Positions 1 to 6,157 of a stretch of 37,808 nt of DNA are shown one piece after another; positions within the stretch are counted from its first letter, which is position 1; every line of letters starts with the position of its first letter. The DNA comes from Prochlorococcus sp. AG-402-L18 (lineage in GTDB: Bacteria; Cyanobacteriota; Cyanobacteriia; PCC-6307; Cyanobiaceae): positions 1 through 37,808 of the forward strand of contig QCIL01000015.1 in NCBI GenBank assembly GCA_003216725.1, in the 5' to 3' direction. The notes under the pieces are model-generated. The model saw nothing but the letters and a program-made list of their open reading frames with translations, ran no database searches and was not told the DNA's origin. The translations under genes and the position numbers were made by a program.

Positions 1-1
1 T

Positions 2-667
2 ATGGAAAGAGATTTAAAAGTCGAAATTATTCGTTTAGATAAAAACGAAAATCTACCTAAAACAAAAAAAAGTGACTTAATTTTAATTATGGGAGGACCA
101 ATGGGAGTTAAAGATATAGGATGCGAGAGATATCCTTGGCTTAAGTCAGAAAGAGATTTTATAAAAAGCGAATTAGATAATAACAAACCTATAATTGGTG
201 TTTGCTTAGGAGCGCAATTATTAGCAAGTGCTGCTGGAGGTGATGTTGAAATTTTAAAATATGGATCTCCTCCTAAAGCATTACCAGAAATTGGATGGTC
301 TCCAATTTTTATAGATAAATCAAATAATGACTTTAAAGAAATTTTTAAAAAACCCTTTAGCGTACTTCACTGGCACGGAGATAGAATTTTATTACCTAAA
401 AAGTCAGAACTCATTGCTAGTAGTGCGCGTTGTAAGGAACAGTTTTTTAGGATTGGTGATTTCGCTTATGGTTTACAATTTCATATAGAGATGTCTGGGT
501 TAATGATCGATAATTGGATTAAAGAAGATAAAGAATTTGTCTTCAAAGGATTGGGGTCAAATGGTCAGGAAATTTTAAAAGAAGAAAATAGAAAATATAT
601 AGATAAAACTTTTTTAAAAAAAAGAAAGCTTTTAATAAAAAAATTGTTTGAATTATTAGAAAATTAA
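2..667 (+). CDS. Class-I glutamine amidotransferase (GMP synthase-like), 5' end outside window
   Basis: Glutaminase-type amidotransferase domain that would release ammonia from glutamine; the acceptor substrate is unknown. The nucleophile elbow GVCLGAQLLA supplies the catalytic Cys, and LQFHIEM supplies the catalytic His and Glu of the triad, so the domain should be active. The glycine-rich IMGGPMGV precedes them as in GATase1 proteins of the GuaA-like COG0518 group. The ATG at position 2 is probably internal: family members normally start about 15-20 residues earlier with a strand such as 'LLVLQH', so the true start lies upstream of the window. It is a stand-alone domain without a synthetase half. 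A short gap and a terminator-like hairpin follow. Family assignment is firm; the physiological substrate is not. Confidence 0.85.
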   Translation: MERDLKVEIIRLDKNENLPKTKKSDLILIMGGPMGVKDIGCERYPWLKSERDFIKSELDNNKPIIGVCLGAQLLASAAGGDVEILKYGSPPKALPEIGWSPIFIDKSNNDFKEIFKKPFSVLHWHGDRILLPKKSELIASSARCKEQFFRIGDFAYGLQFHIEMSGLMIDNWIKEDKEFVFKGLGSNGQEILKEENRKYIDKTFLKKRKLLIKKLFELLEN

Positions 668-690
668 AGAAAGGGAATATTTATCACATA

Positions 691-712
691 AAAAAAGGGC
701 TTAAAAAAGCCC
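691..712 (-). terminator. Intrinsic terminator of the hli gene
   Basis: GGGCTT (697-702) and AAGCCC (707-712) form a 6-bp stem with a 4-nt loop. Read on the minus strand it is followed by a run of six T (complement of 691-696), the classic layout for the end of the minus-strand hli gene. It could also stop the plus-strand amidotransferase transcript, less efficiently. Confidence 0.8.
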
Positions 713-733
713 TCAAAAATTACAAAAAGTTTT

Positions 734-862
734 TTAGAAGATACCTGGAAGAATTTGACCAGTAAAATAGTAAGCTCCTAAAAGAGCGAACATTCCAAGC
801 ATTGCTGCTTGACCGTTAAGCTTTTCAGCTTTTTCGGTCATGAATTTTTTAGCGAGTTCCAT
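734..862 (-). CDS. hli: High-light-inducible protein (Hli/Scp), 42 aa
   Basis: A 42-residue single-helix member of the chlorophyll a/b-binding superfamily, which protects photosystems and binds pigment under light stress in the thylakoid membrane. The protein starts MELAKKFMTEKAEKLNGQAA, contains the motif ExLNGQAAMLGMFALLGAY (Glu, Asn and Gln in the pigment-binding first half of the helix), and ends TGQILPGIF, the conserved hli C-terminus. It is shorter than cyanobacterial hli products of about 70 residues, typical of the short multicopy Prochlorococcus/cyanophage class. The ATG is preceded on its strand by an AT-rich leader of more than 200 bases without another gene. A strong terminator follows 21 bases after the stop. 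Family assignment is confident. Confidence 0.93.
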   Translation of the reverse strand: MELAKKFMTEKAEKLNGQAAMLGMFALLGAYYFTGQILPGIF

Positions 863-1093
863 AATTAAGTTTAATAGATTTATATATACAAATTAATTAG
901 TTAAAACAAGCAAATGATGTATTTTTTCATACCTAAATTATCTTTTTTTGAAAATTTTATTTTTAATTTATATTTCTTTCTTAATTTTGAAATTTAGGAA
1001 ACTAATTAAATCCTAATATTTTGGATTTTAATGAAAATTAGGTTTTAGGAAAGTATTCTATTTGTATTTTGATAATCAACCTCTTTTTTAAAC

Positions 1094-1170
1094 ATTGATC
1101 AGAATAAAGTTCAGATTATTTTTTATGCATAAAGATTTTGATGTAATTCTTATGAAAAACGCTAAAAAAA
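1094..1170 (+). pseudogene. 5' fragment of the small-gene family whose intact copy is at 9417-9560
   Basis: The leader and start region match 9382-9460: 'cagaataa', a T run, 'ttatgc', then 'attcttatgaaaaa' in both. Here the frame MHKDFDVILMKNAKKS stops after 16 codons, while the copy at 9417 continues to 47 codons. This looks like a truncated copy including the old promoter and leader. The rest of the gene-free interval 863-1332 shows only AT-rich sequence and the terminator at 1253. Confidence 0.5.
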
Positions 1171-1252
1171 GCTGACATAGATCTCTACAAAATAAGTACA
1201 AACTACAGAAAGGGGATCTTATTAAGCATGATAAAGAGCCGATAAAAGACAA

Positions 1253-1275
1253 GGGGCAAATGCCCCTTTTTTTTT
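1253..1275 (+). terminator. Strong intrinsic terminator without an upstream ORF
   Basis: GGGGCA (1253-1258), loop AA, TGCCCC (1261-1266), then nine T. Nothing longer than 16 codons lies within about 380 bases upstream on the plus strand, so it probably ends a short untranslated transcript covering about 1120-1275. That RNA is inference. Confidence 0.75.
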
Positions 1276-1332
1276 ATCTTGCTATATAAATATTAAAAGA
1301 TAATTTAACTTCTTCTCCTTTAATAAAATCTT

Positions 1333-1623
1333 GTGGAATTAACTGAGCTTATCAAGGACTATGTAGCCACAGAATTATTATCAAGATTTGAACTTGACTT
1401 TCTTGAGGGAGAGTTATGGGAAACGAAACAAAATATTGCAGAAATAAATACATTTATTAAAGCCCCAAAAAATATCTGTGAGAAATTAGATCTAGATGAA
1501 AAATCATGTTGGCAATTATGTTGTGCAGCTGTACTTGACTCTTCAAGGCCATTAAAGAAAGGACAAAAACGAGTTGATGATTTTCAAAAATTAATTAATA
1601 AATATGAAATTAGATATATATAA
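1333..1623 (+). CDS. Conserved hypothetical protein, 96 aa, GTG start
   Basis: Unrecognised small soluble protein. In-frame stops lie directly upstream of the GTG, so this start is forced unless a rarer codon is used. The product is acidic in its first half (LDFLEGELWETKQNIAE), has a CxxxxxxxxxxCxxLCC cluster (residues about 48-64, 'NICEKLDLDEKSCWQLCCAA'), and a basic C-terminus (KKGQKRVDDFQKLINKYEIRYI). Predicted mostly helical, no signal peptide or membrane segment. The three clustered cysteines might bind a metal or form disulfides, which is speculation. It stands alone between the orphan terminator and a second terminator at 1897. Confidence 0.65.
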   Translation: MELTELIKDYVATELLSRFELDFLEGELWETKQNIAEINTFIKAPKNICEKLDLDEKSCWQLCCAAVLDSSRPLKKGQKRVDDFQKLINKYEIRYI

Positions 1624-1896
1624 AAAGTTCATAACTTAATCCTATATTCAAATTTTAAGAAGCAAGTGCTTTTTAATCATTGGTTGGTAAGAATAGTTGC
1701 AATGTTAGTGAAGCTGTAAAAATAAAAAAAGGAAAGAACAATAATTGTTTAAAAGGTTTTAGAAAATTTAATTAATAATGGTATTTAAATTTGGATATAT
1801 CCTGCAAAATAATTTTAAATGTTTAGGGCTACTTAAAATAATTATTAAATACGTGTAAGATAAATGAGGTGTTTCTTTGGAAGAGTTTCACCATTA

Positions 1897-1919
1897 GGGG
1901 CTATTTTTAGCCCCTTTTT
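1897..1919 (+). terminator. Intrinsic terminator, followed by a perfect AT palindrome
   Basis: GGGGCTA (1897-1903), loop TTTT, TAGCCCC (1908-1914), then five T. A second perfect palindrome, TGAATAAAAATTTTTATTCA, follows at 1919-1938. The interval 1624-1896 holds only a 26-codon frame (near 1781) of doubtful reality, so this may terminate the 1333 gene's long 3' UTR or an independent small RNA. Confidence 0.7.
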
Positions 1920-1995
1920 GAATAAAAATTTTTATTCAAAAAGCCAACCTTTCCAAATAAGCTGATTTTCATGACGATCTTTGTTAAATGAATTC

Positions 1996-2139
1996 TTAAA
2001 TGATCCCAGGAACAATTTGTCCTGTTTTTATAAAGGCTTCAACTAAAGCAATAACACCAACAAGAGCTAATCTGCTATTTAATTTCTCTGCGCTTATTTT
2101 TTGAGGATCTGTGTTTCTTTTTTGATTTTTATTTTCCAT
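1996..2139 (-). CDS. hli: High-light-inducible protein (Hli), 47 aa
   Basis: Short Hli protein: polar N-terminus MENKNQKRNTDPQKISAEKL, then the helix NSRLALVGVIALVEAFIKTG and the diagnostic tail TGQIVPGII. The pigment-binding half motif E-LN-R-A is present. Its start overlaps the stop of the upstream 38-residue Hli-like gene by one base (TAATG), so the two are translationally coupled. Expected role is photoprotection and chlorophyll handling at photosystem assembly intermediates in the thylakoid. Family call confident from the tail and helix; partner unknown. Confidence 0.9.
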   Translation of the reverse strand: MENKNQKRNTDPQKISAEKLNSRLALVGVIALVEAFIKTGQIVPGII

Positions 2140-2255
2140 TAAAATAAATCTGGAATAAGTTGACCTGTTGTTACATATGTTCCGACTAAAATCATGAAAG
2201 CCATCATGGATGGTCTTCCTATAGCTCTGTCGAAAATGTCTTTATTTAAATTCAT
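2139..2255 (-). CDS. hli: Very short Hli-like protein, 38 aa
   Basis: MNLNKDIFDRAIGRPSMMAF is followed by MILVGTYVTTGQLIPDLF. The GRPSMMAFMILVGTY stretch corresponds to the ExxxGRxAMxGF half of the chlorophyll-binding motif, and TGQLIPDLF is the hli tail (usually TGQIIPGIF). It is first in a two-gene minus-strand operon with the 47-residue Hli downstream, coupled by a TAATG overlap. Such tandem hli clusters are typical of Prochlorococcus islands and of cyanophage-derived copies. The acidic Asp in place of Gly in the tail is slightly unusual. Confidence 0.87.
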   Translation of the reverse strand: MNLNKDIFDRAIGRPSMMAFMILVGTYVTTGQLIPDLF

Positions 2256-2408
2256 TTTGATATAAAGCTAATGAATAAAATATTACTAATTGTAAACAAA
2301 AGGTGAGAGAAGTTTGTATCATTTGTTCTAAATTACACTTTATTGAATCAATTCTGTCGCAAAATACTCTAAGATAATTCATTCATAAACTTTATCTTAT
2401 TATTTATA

Positions 2409-2534
2409 ATGACTAGTAACGAAGATTTGAAAAAAAGGATTGAAAACTTAGAAAAAGAAGTTAAACATTTAAAAGCTGCTTTACAGTATCAAACAAAAAA
2501 TAAGATGAGATCAATCAATAGTTTTTTTAGTTGA
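2409..2534 (+). CDS. Small coiled-coil protein, 41 aa
   Basis: ATG-initiated frame reading MTSNEDLKKRIENLEKEVKH, then LKAALQYQTKNKMRSINSFFS. Leu/Ile recur with heptad spacing (L7, I11, L14, V18, L21), so a short two-stranded coiled coil is likely. No homologue is recognised. The leader before the ATG is AT-rich with a plausible -10 (TATAAT overlapping the start region), so the message may be almost leaderless. Its N-terminus resembles the YEKRIENIEK stretch of the 9417 product, which may be chance in lysine/glutamate-rich sequence. Moderate confidence because of size. Confidence 0.55.
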   Translation: MTSNEDLKKRIENLEKEVKHLKAALQYQTKNKMRSINSFFS

Positions 2535-2626
2535 ATTAACAGCAAGTTGTATTATTCGATGTTGATTAAAACTATATCTGTAAATTAATTGATATTAAAT
2601 TCAATGCTATTTAACTAATAGAAGTT

Positions 2627-2791
2627 TTGCTTTTTGCACTTTTTTTTAATTACGCTTACATTTTTATTTTAGGAAAAGATGATTTTGGAAGATACGAAAC
2701 AAAATTAATAATTAATGATAAAGTAAAAGAAGAGGTTGAAAATGAGGCAAAACTAGAACAGCAAGAGGAAGTTAAAAAGAAGCAGAATTGA
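2627..2791 (+). CDS. Small membrane-anchored protein, 54 aa, TTG start
   Basis: An in-frame stop lies just upstream at about 2612, and the first usable initiation codon is TTG at 2627. The product starts MLFALFFNYAYIFILGKDDF: one membrane segment (about residues 2-16), then GRYETKLIIN and a highly charged helix KVKEEVENEAKLEQQEEVKK. Architecture: membrane anchor plus cytoplasmic coiled coil. The sharp boundary between hydrophobic and charged parts and the GKDDFGRYET block argue for a real gene despite the non-ATG start and no visible Shine-Dalgarno. Function unknown. Confidence 0.55.
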   Translation: MLFALFFNYAYIFILGKDDFGRYETKLIINDKVKEEVENEAKLEQQEEVKKKQN

Positions 2792-2884
2792 AACTACTTA
2801 TTTAAATTAAGGATGATTTATTGTTTTGCTTGTCTAAGGGACGATTCTAACAATTAGCGGAGGATAGTTTTTTTTGCAGTTAAA

Positions 2885-3026
2885 AAAAAGAGAAAGGAAA
2901 ATATTATTTAAAAAGTAATGGATTTTTAAGATCAAAATATAATCTATTTGAATAAATAAAAAAGTATTTTTAAAAAGGTAATTTAAAAAAATTTTTTATT
3001 TATTTTTGATTAATTAAATCTCTCCA
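2885..3026 (+). pseudogene. 3' fragment of the 9417-type small gene, no start codon
   Basis: The frame KGKYYLKSNGFLRSKYNLFE, followed by a stop, matches KGKSYLKSNGFFKSKSNLFE inside the intact product at 9417-9560. The downstream DNA also matches, through a poly-A/T stretch to 'tttgattaattaaatctctcc' (end near 3022 here, 9602 there). A TAA immediately upstream of the frame and the absence of ATG make it non-functional. The gene-free interval 2792-3102 contains nothing else supported except a short Shine-Dalgarno-bearing frame at 3084. Confidence 0.65.
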
Positions 3027-3102
3027 TAAACAAGCCATCACATAAAAGAAAGAAAGACTTGAAAAAGTAAGGAGAAAAAAAGAATGAGTCAATTGTATAT
3101 AA

Positions 3103-3207
3103 CTAAATTATTCCAAATAATCCTGCAGTAAAACCAACAGCGGTAAAAAACGTAAACTCAATCAAATCTCTTGGGGCAGAATTCATAAATAAACTGATTT
3201 CAGTCAT
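3103..3207 (-). CDS. Tiny membrane protein, 34 aa
   Basis: Reads MTEISLFMNSAPRDLIEFTF, then FTAVGFTAGLFGII. One hydrophobic helix at the C-terminal half with small residues (G, A), preceded by a short polar N-terminus. It starts 4 bases after the stop of the secreted-protein gene at 3212-3406, so both belong to one minus-strand unit. Membrane microproteins of this style are common in Prochlorococcus islands. No family recognised. Confidence 0.55.
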   Translation of the reverse strand: MTEISLFMNSAPRDLIEFTFFTAVGFTAGLFGII

Positions 3208-3211
3208 GATT

Positions 3212-3406
3212 TTACGACTTGAGAGACTCTTTTAAATCAAACTTTTCAGCTTTTTCAATTAGACACTCTGTATCATCTTCAGCGCATTTGATCTCGGCTT
3301 TTTTGTTCATGTGGCTACTGCAACCACCTGCCATAACTGGTAAGCCGGTTGTAGCTGTAAAACCAGTTAAACATGTAAAGGCTATAAAAGGAAAAAGTTT
3401 TTTCAT
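3212..3406 (-). CDS. Small secreted cysteine-containing protein, 64 aa
   Basis: Clear Sec signal peptide: MKK, hydrophobic core LFPFIAFTCLTGFTATTGLPV, then likely cleavage after 'VMAGG' or 'VMA'. The mature part, about 38 residues, is CSSHMNKKAEIKCAEDDTEC followed by a charged helix KAEKFDLKESLKS. Three mature cysteines suggest disulfide bonding in the periplasm. This pattern (signal peptide plus short mature chain with ECxIEKAEKFDLKESL) recurs among small periplasmic proteins of marine picocyanobacteria, stated from memory. It heads an operon with the 34-residue membrane protein. Its role is not known. Confidence 0.75.
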   Translation of the reverse strand: MKKLFPFIAFTCLTGFTATTGLPVMAGGCSSHMNKKAEIKCAEDDTECLIEKAEKFDLKESLKS

Positions 3407-3505
3407 TTAATTGTTACTTTATGTAAACCTATTATGTTACATAAAAAGCTCAACTGTGAATATTAGAAATATTCACTTTCGTTCCTATTAATTAAATCTT
3501 TATTT

Positions 3506-3868
3506 TTGAAAAGGTTTCTACTAGTACTATTAGTTACTATTGCTTTACCTAGAGCTAGCAATTATGGTATTCGTTTTTGAACGTATCCCAACTGGATATT
3601 TTTCAACTTCTCAAAAAAAGCTCCTATAGGTTCAGATTGTTTTAGTTTTAGTGAAACTAATGATGGAAGTCCGTCCGTTTATATTCATGGAAAAAATATC
3701 CAAACTTAGAAAGTAAAAAATCAAATAAACCCTTTTCTAGAGTACTTCCTAGACGTCTACAACATCGGTGTAGATGAGTATGACAATCAGATCGAGAAAT
3801 CAAGTAGAGAAAAGTCTTTCGAGCATAGATGGCATAAAGCGAGAGCTATCTTTTTGAAGAGCAAATAA
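3506..3868 (+). pseudogene. Signal-peptide ORF of 120 codons interrupted by two in-frame stops
   Basis: Beginning at TTG 3506 the frame reads a convincing signal peptide, MKRFLLVLLVTIALPRASNY. It then meets TGA at 3578-3580 and TAG at 3707-3709, and ends at TAA 3866-3868, all in one frame with no frameshift. The middle part is TYPNWIFFNFSKKAPIGSDC and FSFSETNDGSPSVYIHGKNI. The last part is INPFLEYFLDVYNIGVDEYD, then a charged tail ending KARAIFLKSK. Composition is protein-like throughout. The likeliest reading is a recently inactivated secreted-protein gene; two or three separate short ORFs are the alternative. No ATG replaces the TTG. Confidence 0.5.
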
Positions 3869-3873
3869 ACTTG

Positions 3874-3903
3874 TTGACTCTTACCCTTTTCAGCTGCTAT
3901 AAA
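3874..3903 (+). promoter_or_regulatory. Sigma-70-type promoter of the LexA-box gene
   Basis: -35 TTGACT (3874-3879), 18-base spacer, -10 TATAAA (3898-3903). Transcription would start near 3910, inside the LexA-like palindrome, an arrangement expected for repression. Confidence 0.65.
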
Positions 3904-3907
3904 TATT

Positions 3908-3921
3908 AGTACACTTGTACT
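3908..3921 (+). promoter_or_regulatory. LexA (SOS) box
   Basis: AGTACACTTGTACT is a near-perfect palindrome fitting the cyanobacterial LexA operator form AGTACN(4)GTNCT. It sits 4 bases after the -10 and 8 bases before the chosen ATG (3930), so bound repressor would block initiation. Confidence 0.7.
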
Positions 3922-3929
3922 ATATAGTT

Positions 3930-4157
3930 ATGGAGGACTGGCAGGAATGGGATTATCTAGAGGACGAAATATTACTAAGAAAACGACGGAAGATTTGTAT
4001 TACTTGCAATCACTTCAGGTACAGCACGACAAGTTCTTGTGTTACCATCCTTACTTGTCCCTTTCATCAAAAGCTTATTCCTCAAGGAGATCATCTCATT
4101 AAGGGATGTAGATACTGGAGAGAGAACAGCCGAATCTTCGCTCCAGAAGCAGCCTAA
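3930..4157 (+). CDS. Probable SOS-regulated zinc-ribbon-like small protein, 75 aa
   Basis: Starts MEDWQEWDYLEDEILLRKRR; the core is CITCNHF (CxxC), then a Cys at 'SSCVTILTC' (CxxxxxC), HQK and GCRYW. The arrangement resembles a small zinc-binding module with Cys and His ligands; the binding is inferred. ATG 3930 is preferred over the TTG at 3915 because 3915 lies inside the LexA palindrome and just downstream of the likely transcription start. No signal peptide; the N-terminal half is charged. A homologous family seems familiar in marine picocyanobacteria, but I cannot name it. The SOS-type promoter suggests a DNA-damage role. The C-terminus (ENSRIFAPEAA) is unremarkable. Confidence 0.7.
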   Translation: MEDWQEWDYLEDEILLRKRRKICITCNHFRYSTTSSCVTILTCPFHQKLIPQGDHLIKGCRYWRENSRIFAPEAA

Positions 4158-4314
4158 GTTTTGGACACACGGTTTCTTAGAGAGCATTCAACCTTCTCTA
4201 TAACTGGTTTTTACATACCTAGCTAGTATAGGTTTACAAATCTGATGTTAAATCAATTTGCTCATATGATTTCTCGAAATCTAATGAAAAAGAATTTAAA
4301 TCTTTTTTAAAGAA

Positions 4315-4449
4315 TTATTTTAAAACCAGAAGTAATACTCCAAAAACTAAAGTTGAAGCGATAAAACCTACCCCAATTAATCCTGCAATAATTCCAGTAT
4401 TAAGATAAACCTTTACCGTAGCTAATTCTTTTCCTTCTTTTTTAGTCAT
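4315..4449 (-). CDS. Small membrane protein, 44 aa
   Basis: MTKKEGKELATVKVYLNTGI leads into IAGLIGVGFIASTLVFGVLLLVLK. One long transmembrane helix rich in Gly and Val occupies the C-terminal half; the N-terminus is basic. It follows the 38-residue membrane protein at 4457-4573 by 7 bases on the same strand, so the two form a mini-operon. The interval 4158-4314 contains no supported gene. Function unknown; reality is supported by the ATG, the membrane-protein composition and the partner gene. Confidence 0.6.
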   Translation of the reverse strand: MTKKEGKELATVKVYLNTGIIAGLIGVGFIASTLVFGVLLLVLK

Positions 4450-4456
4450 AATTTTT

Positions 4457-4573
4457 TTACCTGAATAAGCACATCCAAGCTACCAATGAGAACATCAATA
4501 GAGCAAGGCTAAGAATACTTTTACTATTAGCTTTACCTTGTTTTTCAGTTGATTTAAAAGGGATTAGTGCCAT
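4457..4573 (-). CDS. Small membrane protein, 38 aa
   Basis: MALIPFKSTEKQGKANSKSI is followed by a single hydrophobic helix LSLALLMFSLVAWMCLFR. Polar, basic N-terminus and a membrane-spanning C-terminus. First gene of a two-gene minus-strand unit with the 44-residue protein. Prochlorococcus carries many such one-helix proteins and I recognise no specific family. Confidence 0.6.
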   Translation of the reverse strand: MALIPFKSTEKQGKANSKSILSLALLMFSLVAWMCLFR

Positions 4574-4639
4574 AAGACTCAATAAAACAGAATTATTTCA
4601 TGTTTTTTTGATTTATCAAGAAATTTTTATACGCAAATA

Positions 4640-4888
4640 AGTTATAAAAATAATTTTATTTAAAGAATTAATTGCCCCATACCACCCATCTCTTTCCTAA
4701 ATAGATTATTTAATGGATAATAAATTTATATCTAGATAGATATTCTAACTTCATTCGAACTACATAATTTCGCTGAGATCCCATGCCACAAAAGGAACCT
4801 AGCTTCTGGCTAATGAACCATGTGCCAGTAGTTATAGCAATGGATATCAAAAACCCATAAAAAAATGTTCACGATATGTTCACGATTT
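4640..4888 (+). repeat. EVE-gene 5'-region copy A with two 11-bp direct-repeat pairs
   Basis: Resembles the promoter and 5' end of the EVE gene at 13498-13640: 'ccccat.ccacccat', 'ctttcctaaat', 'atggataataaat', 'gagatcccatg', 'caaaaggaacctagct' and 'ctggctaatgaa' recur in order. The coding fragment diverges after 'ctaatgaa'. An upstream repeat pair is at 4742-4752/4753-4763 (ATTCTAACTTC, ATTCGAACTAC). A downstream pair is at 4867-4877/4878-4888 (GTTCACGATAT, GTTCACGATTT). No intact gene lies in 4574-4889. Confidence 0.8.
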
Positions 4889-4889
4889 A

Positions 4890-5093
4890 ATGGCTTCACC
4901 TTCGAGTTGGGAATTCTATAAAGAAGAACAAACTAAGATTTTATGGGTCCATATTTGTACCCAAGATTTAACAGGTGTAGCTATTTCAATTAATAAATGG
5001 TGGAAGACAAGATATCCAGAGTTCAAAATGAGAATAGTTTCTAAAAAAGAATTCGAAAATATAAAAATTCAGGAGCAGCAACAGCAGCAATAA
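4890..5093 (+). CDS. Hypothetical protein, 67 aa
   Basis: MASPSSWEFYKEEQTKILWV begins a compact protein: a strand (KILWVHICTQ), then DLTGVAISINKWWKTRYPEFKM, then RIVSKKEFENIKIQEQQQQQ. The alternating hydrophobic pattern fits a beta-alpha-beta fold. The C-terminal run of six glutamines comes from a CAG/CAA tract. ATG 4890 starts one base after the GTTCACGATTT repeat, so the 11-bp repeat pair occupies the promoter or leader position. No family recognised. Confidence 0.65.
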   Translation: MASPSSWEFYKEEQTKILWVHICTQDLTGVAISINKWWKTRYPEFKMRIVSKKEFENIKIQEQQQQQ

Positions 5094-5169
5094 AAATAAT
5101 CTTTGGTAAATTTTGATGCTGAACATTTTTTCTATTCAGCTAATATAAATTCATCACATTAATGAACAA

Positions 5170-5325
5170 ATGAATTCTGCATTTACAAAAGTATCAAATT
5201 TGAAAGTTAACAGGGCTTCAAAAATAGCTATTACTCTCGCATCATCCACTTTCTTCTTATACGCATTAGGTCAAGCACCAATTTTTAAAAATATTCTTGC
5301 AGGTGCTTTTTCTTGTTCTGGCTAA
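5170..5325 (+). CDS. Small membrane protein, 51 aa
   Basis: MNSAFTKVSNLKVNRASKIA (basic, polar) precedes a hydrophobic segment ITLASSTFFLYALGQAPIF and then KNILAGAFSCSG. One helix is likely; alternatively a signal sequence with a very short mature end. ATG start. A tight spacing places the stop 47 bases before the first GATTGACAGTCGATCTAA motif. Unrecognised. Confidence 0.55.
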   Translation: MNSAFTKVSNLKVNRASKIAITLASSTFFLYALGQAPIFKNILAGAFSCSG

Positions 5326-5372
5326 ATAAAGTGCTTGTTTACAAGAGATGCTGAGAATCTAGAATACATACT

Positions 5373-5417
5373 GATTGACAGTCGATCTAACATAGAGGGA
5401 TAAAACCCTCTTTTTTT
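5373..5417 (+). other. 18-bp motif copy 1 plus terminator-like hairpin
   Basis: GATTGACAGTCGATCTAA at 5373-5390, followed by GAGGG-ATAAAA-CCCTC and seven T ending right at the ATG of the next gene (5418). The motif is a quasi-palindrome (GATTGAC-A-GTCGATC). Identical 18-mers occur at 5721, 7069 and 7687, all in the same orientation. Confidence 0.85.
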
Positions 5418-5726
5418 ATGACAGCTCAAAATTTTATGAATGTTGTTCGATTTAAATTAAAGTCTGATTGTGTAGATAAGTATTTCGAAGTAATAGATAA
5501 AACAAGTTTTGAGGGGATGACTCAAAGATATATCGCTAAAACTGGGGATTATGATTACTGTTTTGTCGGGATCTGGAAAAGTGCAGAAGCTATTGCAGCT
5601 CAAAGACCAGCTATGATTGCTCACCTTGATGAGGTTAGAGGATTTATGGAAGAGTTGTCTCCTGAACTTGGAGTTACTGACCCTGTTTCAGGAAATATTG
5701 TTTCTAAAGTTGGGTATCACGATTGA
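5418..5726 (+). CDS. ABM-type (dimeric alpha+beta barrel) small protein, 102 aa
   Basis: MTAQNFMNVVRFKLKSDCVD opens a beta-alpha-beta-beta pattern: first strand FMNVVRFKLK, helix KYFEVIDKT, strands QRYIAKTGDYDYCFVGIW, then helix SAEAIAAQRPAMIAHLDEVRGFMEEL and strand VSGNIVSKVGY. This is the layout of antibiotic-biosynthesis-monooxygenase/EthD-like ferredoxin folds, often heme- or stress-related; the specific reaction is unknown. The ATG directly abuts a T run of a hairpin and has no Shine-Dalgarno, and the stop TGA lies inside the second GATTGACAGTCGATC motif. The gene therefore sits exactly between two motif copies, like a cassette. Confidence 0.6.
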   Translation: MTAQNFMNVVRFKLKSDCVDKYFEVIDKTSFEGMTQRYIAKTGDYDYCFVGIWKSAEAIAAQRPAMIAHLDEVRGFMEELSPELGVTDPVSGNIVSKVGYHD

Positions 5727-5765
5727 CAGTCGATCTAAAATAAGTAGCAATTAGCTCCTTTATTT
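5721..5765 (+). other. 18-bp motif copy 2 plus imperfect hairpin
   Basis: GATTGACAGTCGATCTAA at 5721-5738, overlapping the stop codon of the upstream gene, then 'aagtagcaattagctcctt' (one mismatch in the stem) and a T-rich stretch up to the ATG at 5766. ATG offset from motif start is 45 bp, the same as copy 1. Confidence 0.85.
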
Positions 5766-6101
5766 ATGAAGTTAAAAAATATTTTAAAAACTACTGGGGC
5801 ACTTCATATTTTATTGGGATTATTAATTATTATCCTACTGATTTTTTCTGTGGAAACTATCGCAGGCAAAGCTTCAAGTGAAACATTGCTTCTTGTAAGA
5901 GGGACTGCAGATGTTGTAGCAGCTAGTAATTTAGGGATAGGATTCTTATTGATTATTTGCAGCTCTATCAAAGATAAAAAATCTTTAAAAAAAGTTTTAT
6001 CAGGTGAACTAGCTTTAATGGCTTGTTTATTAGTAGTAGCCTTATTCAATACTTTTAATGCTGGAACAATTGTTGATGGAGGTCCTCCACCTCCTTTTTG
6101 A
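5766..6101 (+). CDS. Integral membrane protein, 111 aa
   Basis: Three hydrophobic segments are evident: GALHILLGLLIIILLIFSVE (about 11-30), a middle one around VVAASNLGIGFLLIICSS (50-67), and GELALMACLLVVALFNTF (79-96). The protein ends in DGGPPPPF. The first-helix/loop pattern resembles DoxX/DUF4345-type small membrane proteins but I cannot assign it. No Shine-Dalgarno is visible; the ATG follows the motif/hairpin module at 45 bp. The proline-rich tail is encoded within 'ggaggtcctccacctcctttttga', itself a hairpin that may terminate transcription. Confidence 0.7.
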   Translation: MKLKNILKTTGALHILLGLLIIILLIFSVETIAGKASSETLLLVRGTADVVAASNLGIGFLLIICSSIKDKKSLKKVLSGELALMACLLVVALFNTFNAGTIVDGGPPPPF

Positions 6102-6157
6102 GTTGTTTTAATAGTGAACCCCATATTATGTACTTATGGATTAGTTAAAAGGAAAAA

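Noticed and set aside
3084..3131. ATG with a good Shine-Dalgarno (AAGGAG) encoding MSQLYITKLFQIILQ
   Set aside because: Only 15 codons and antisense to a better supported gene; could be a truncated remnant.
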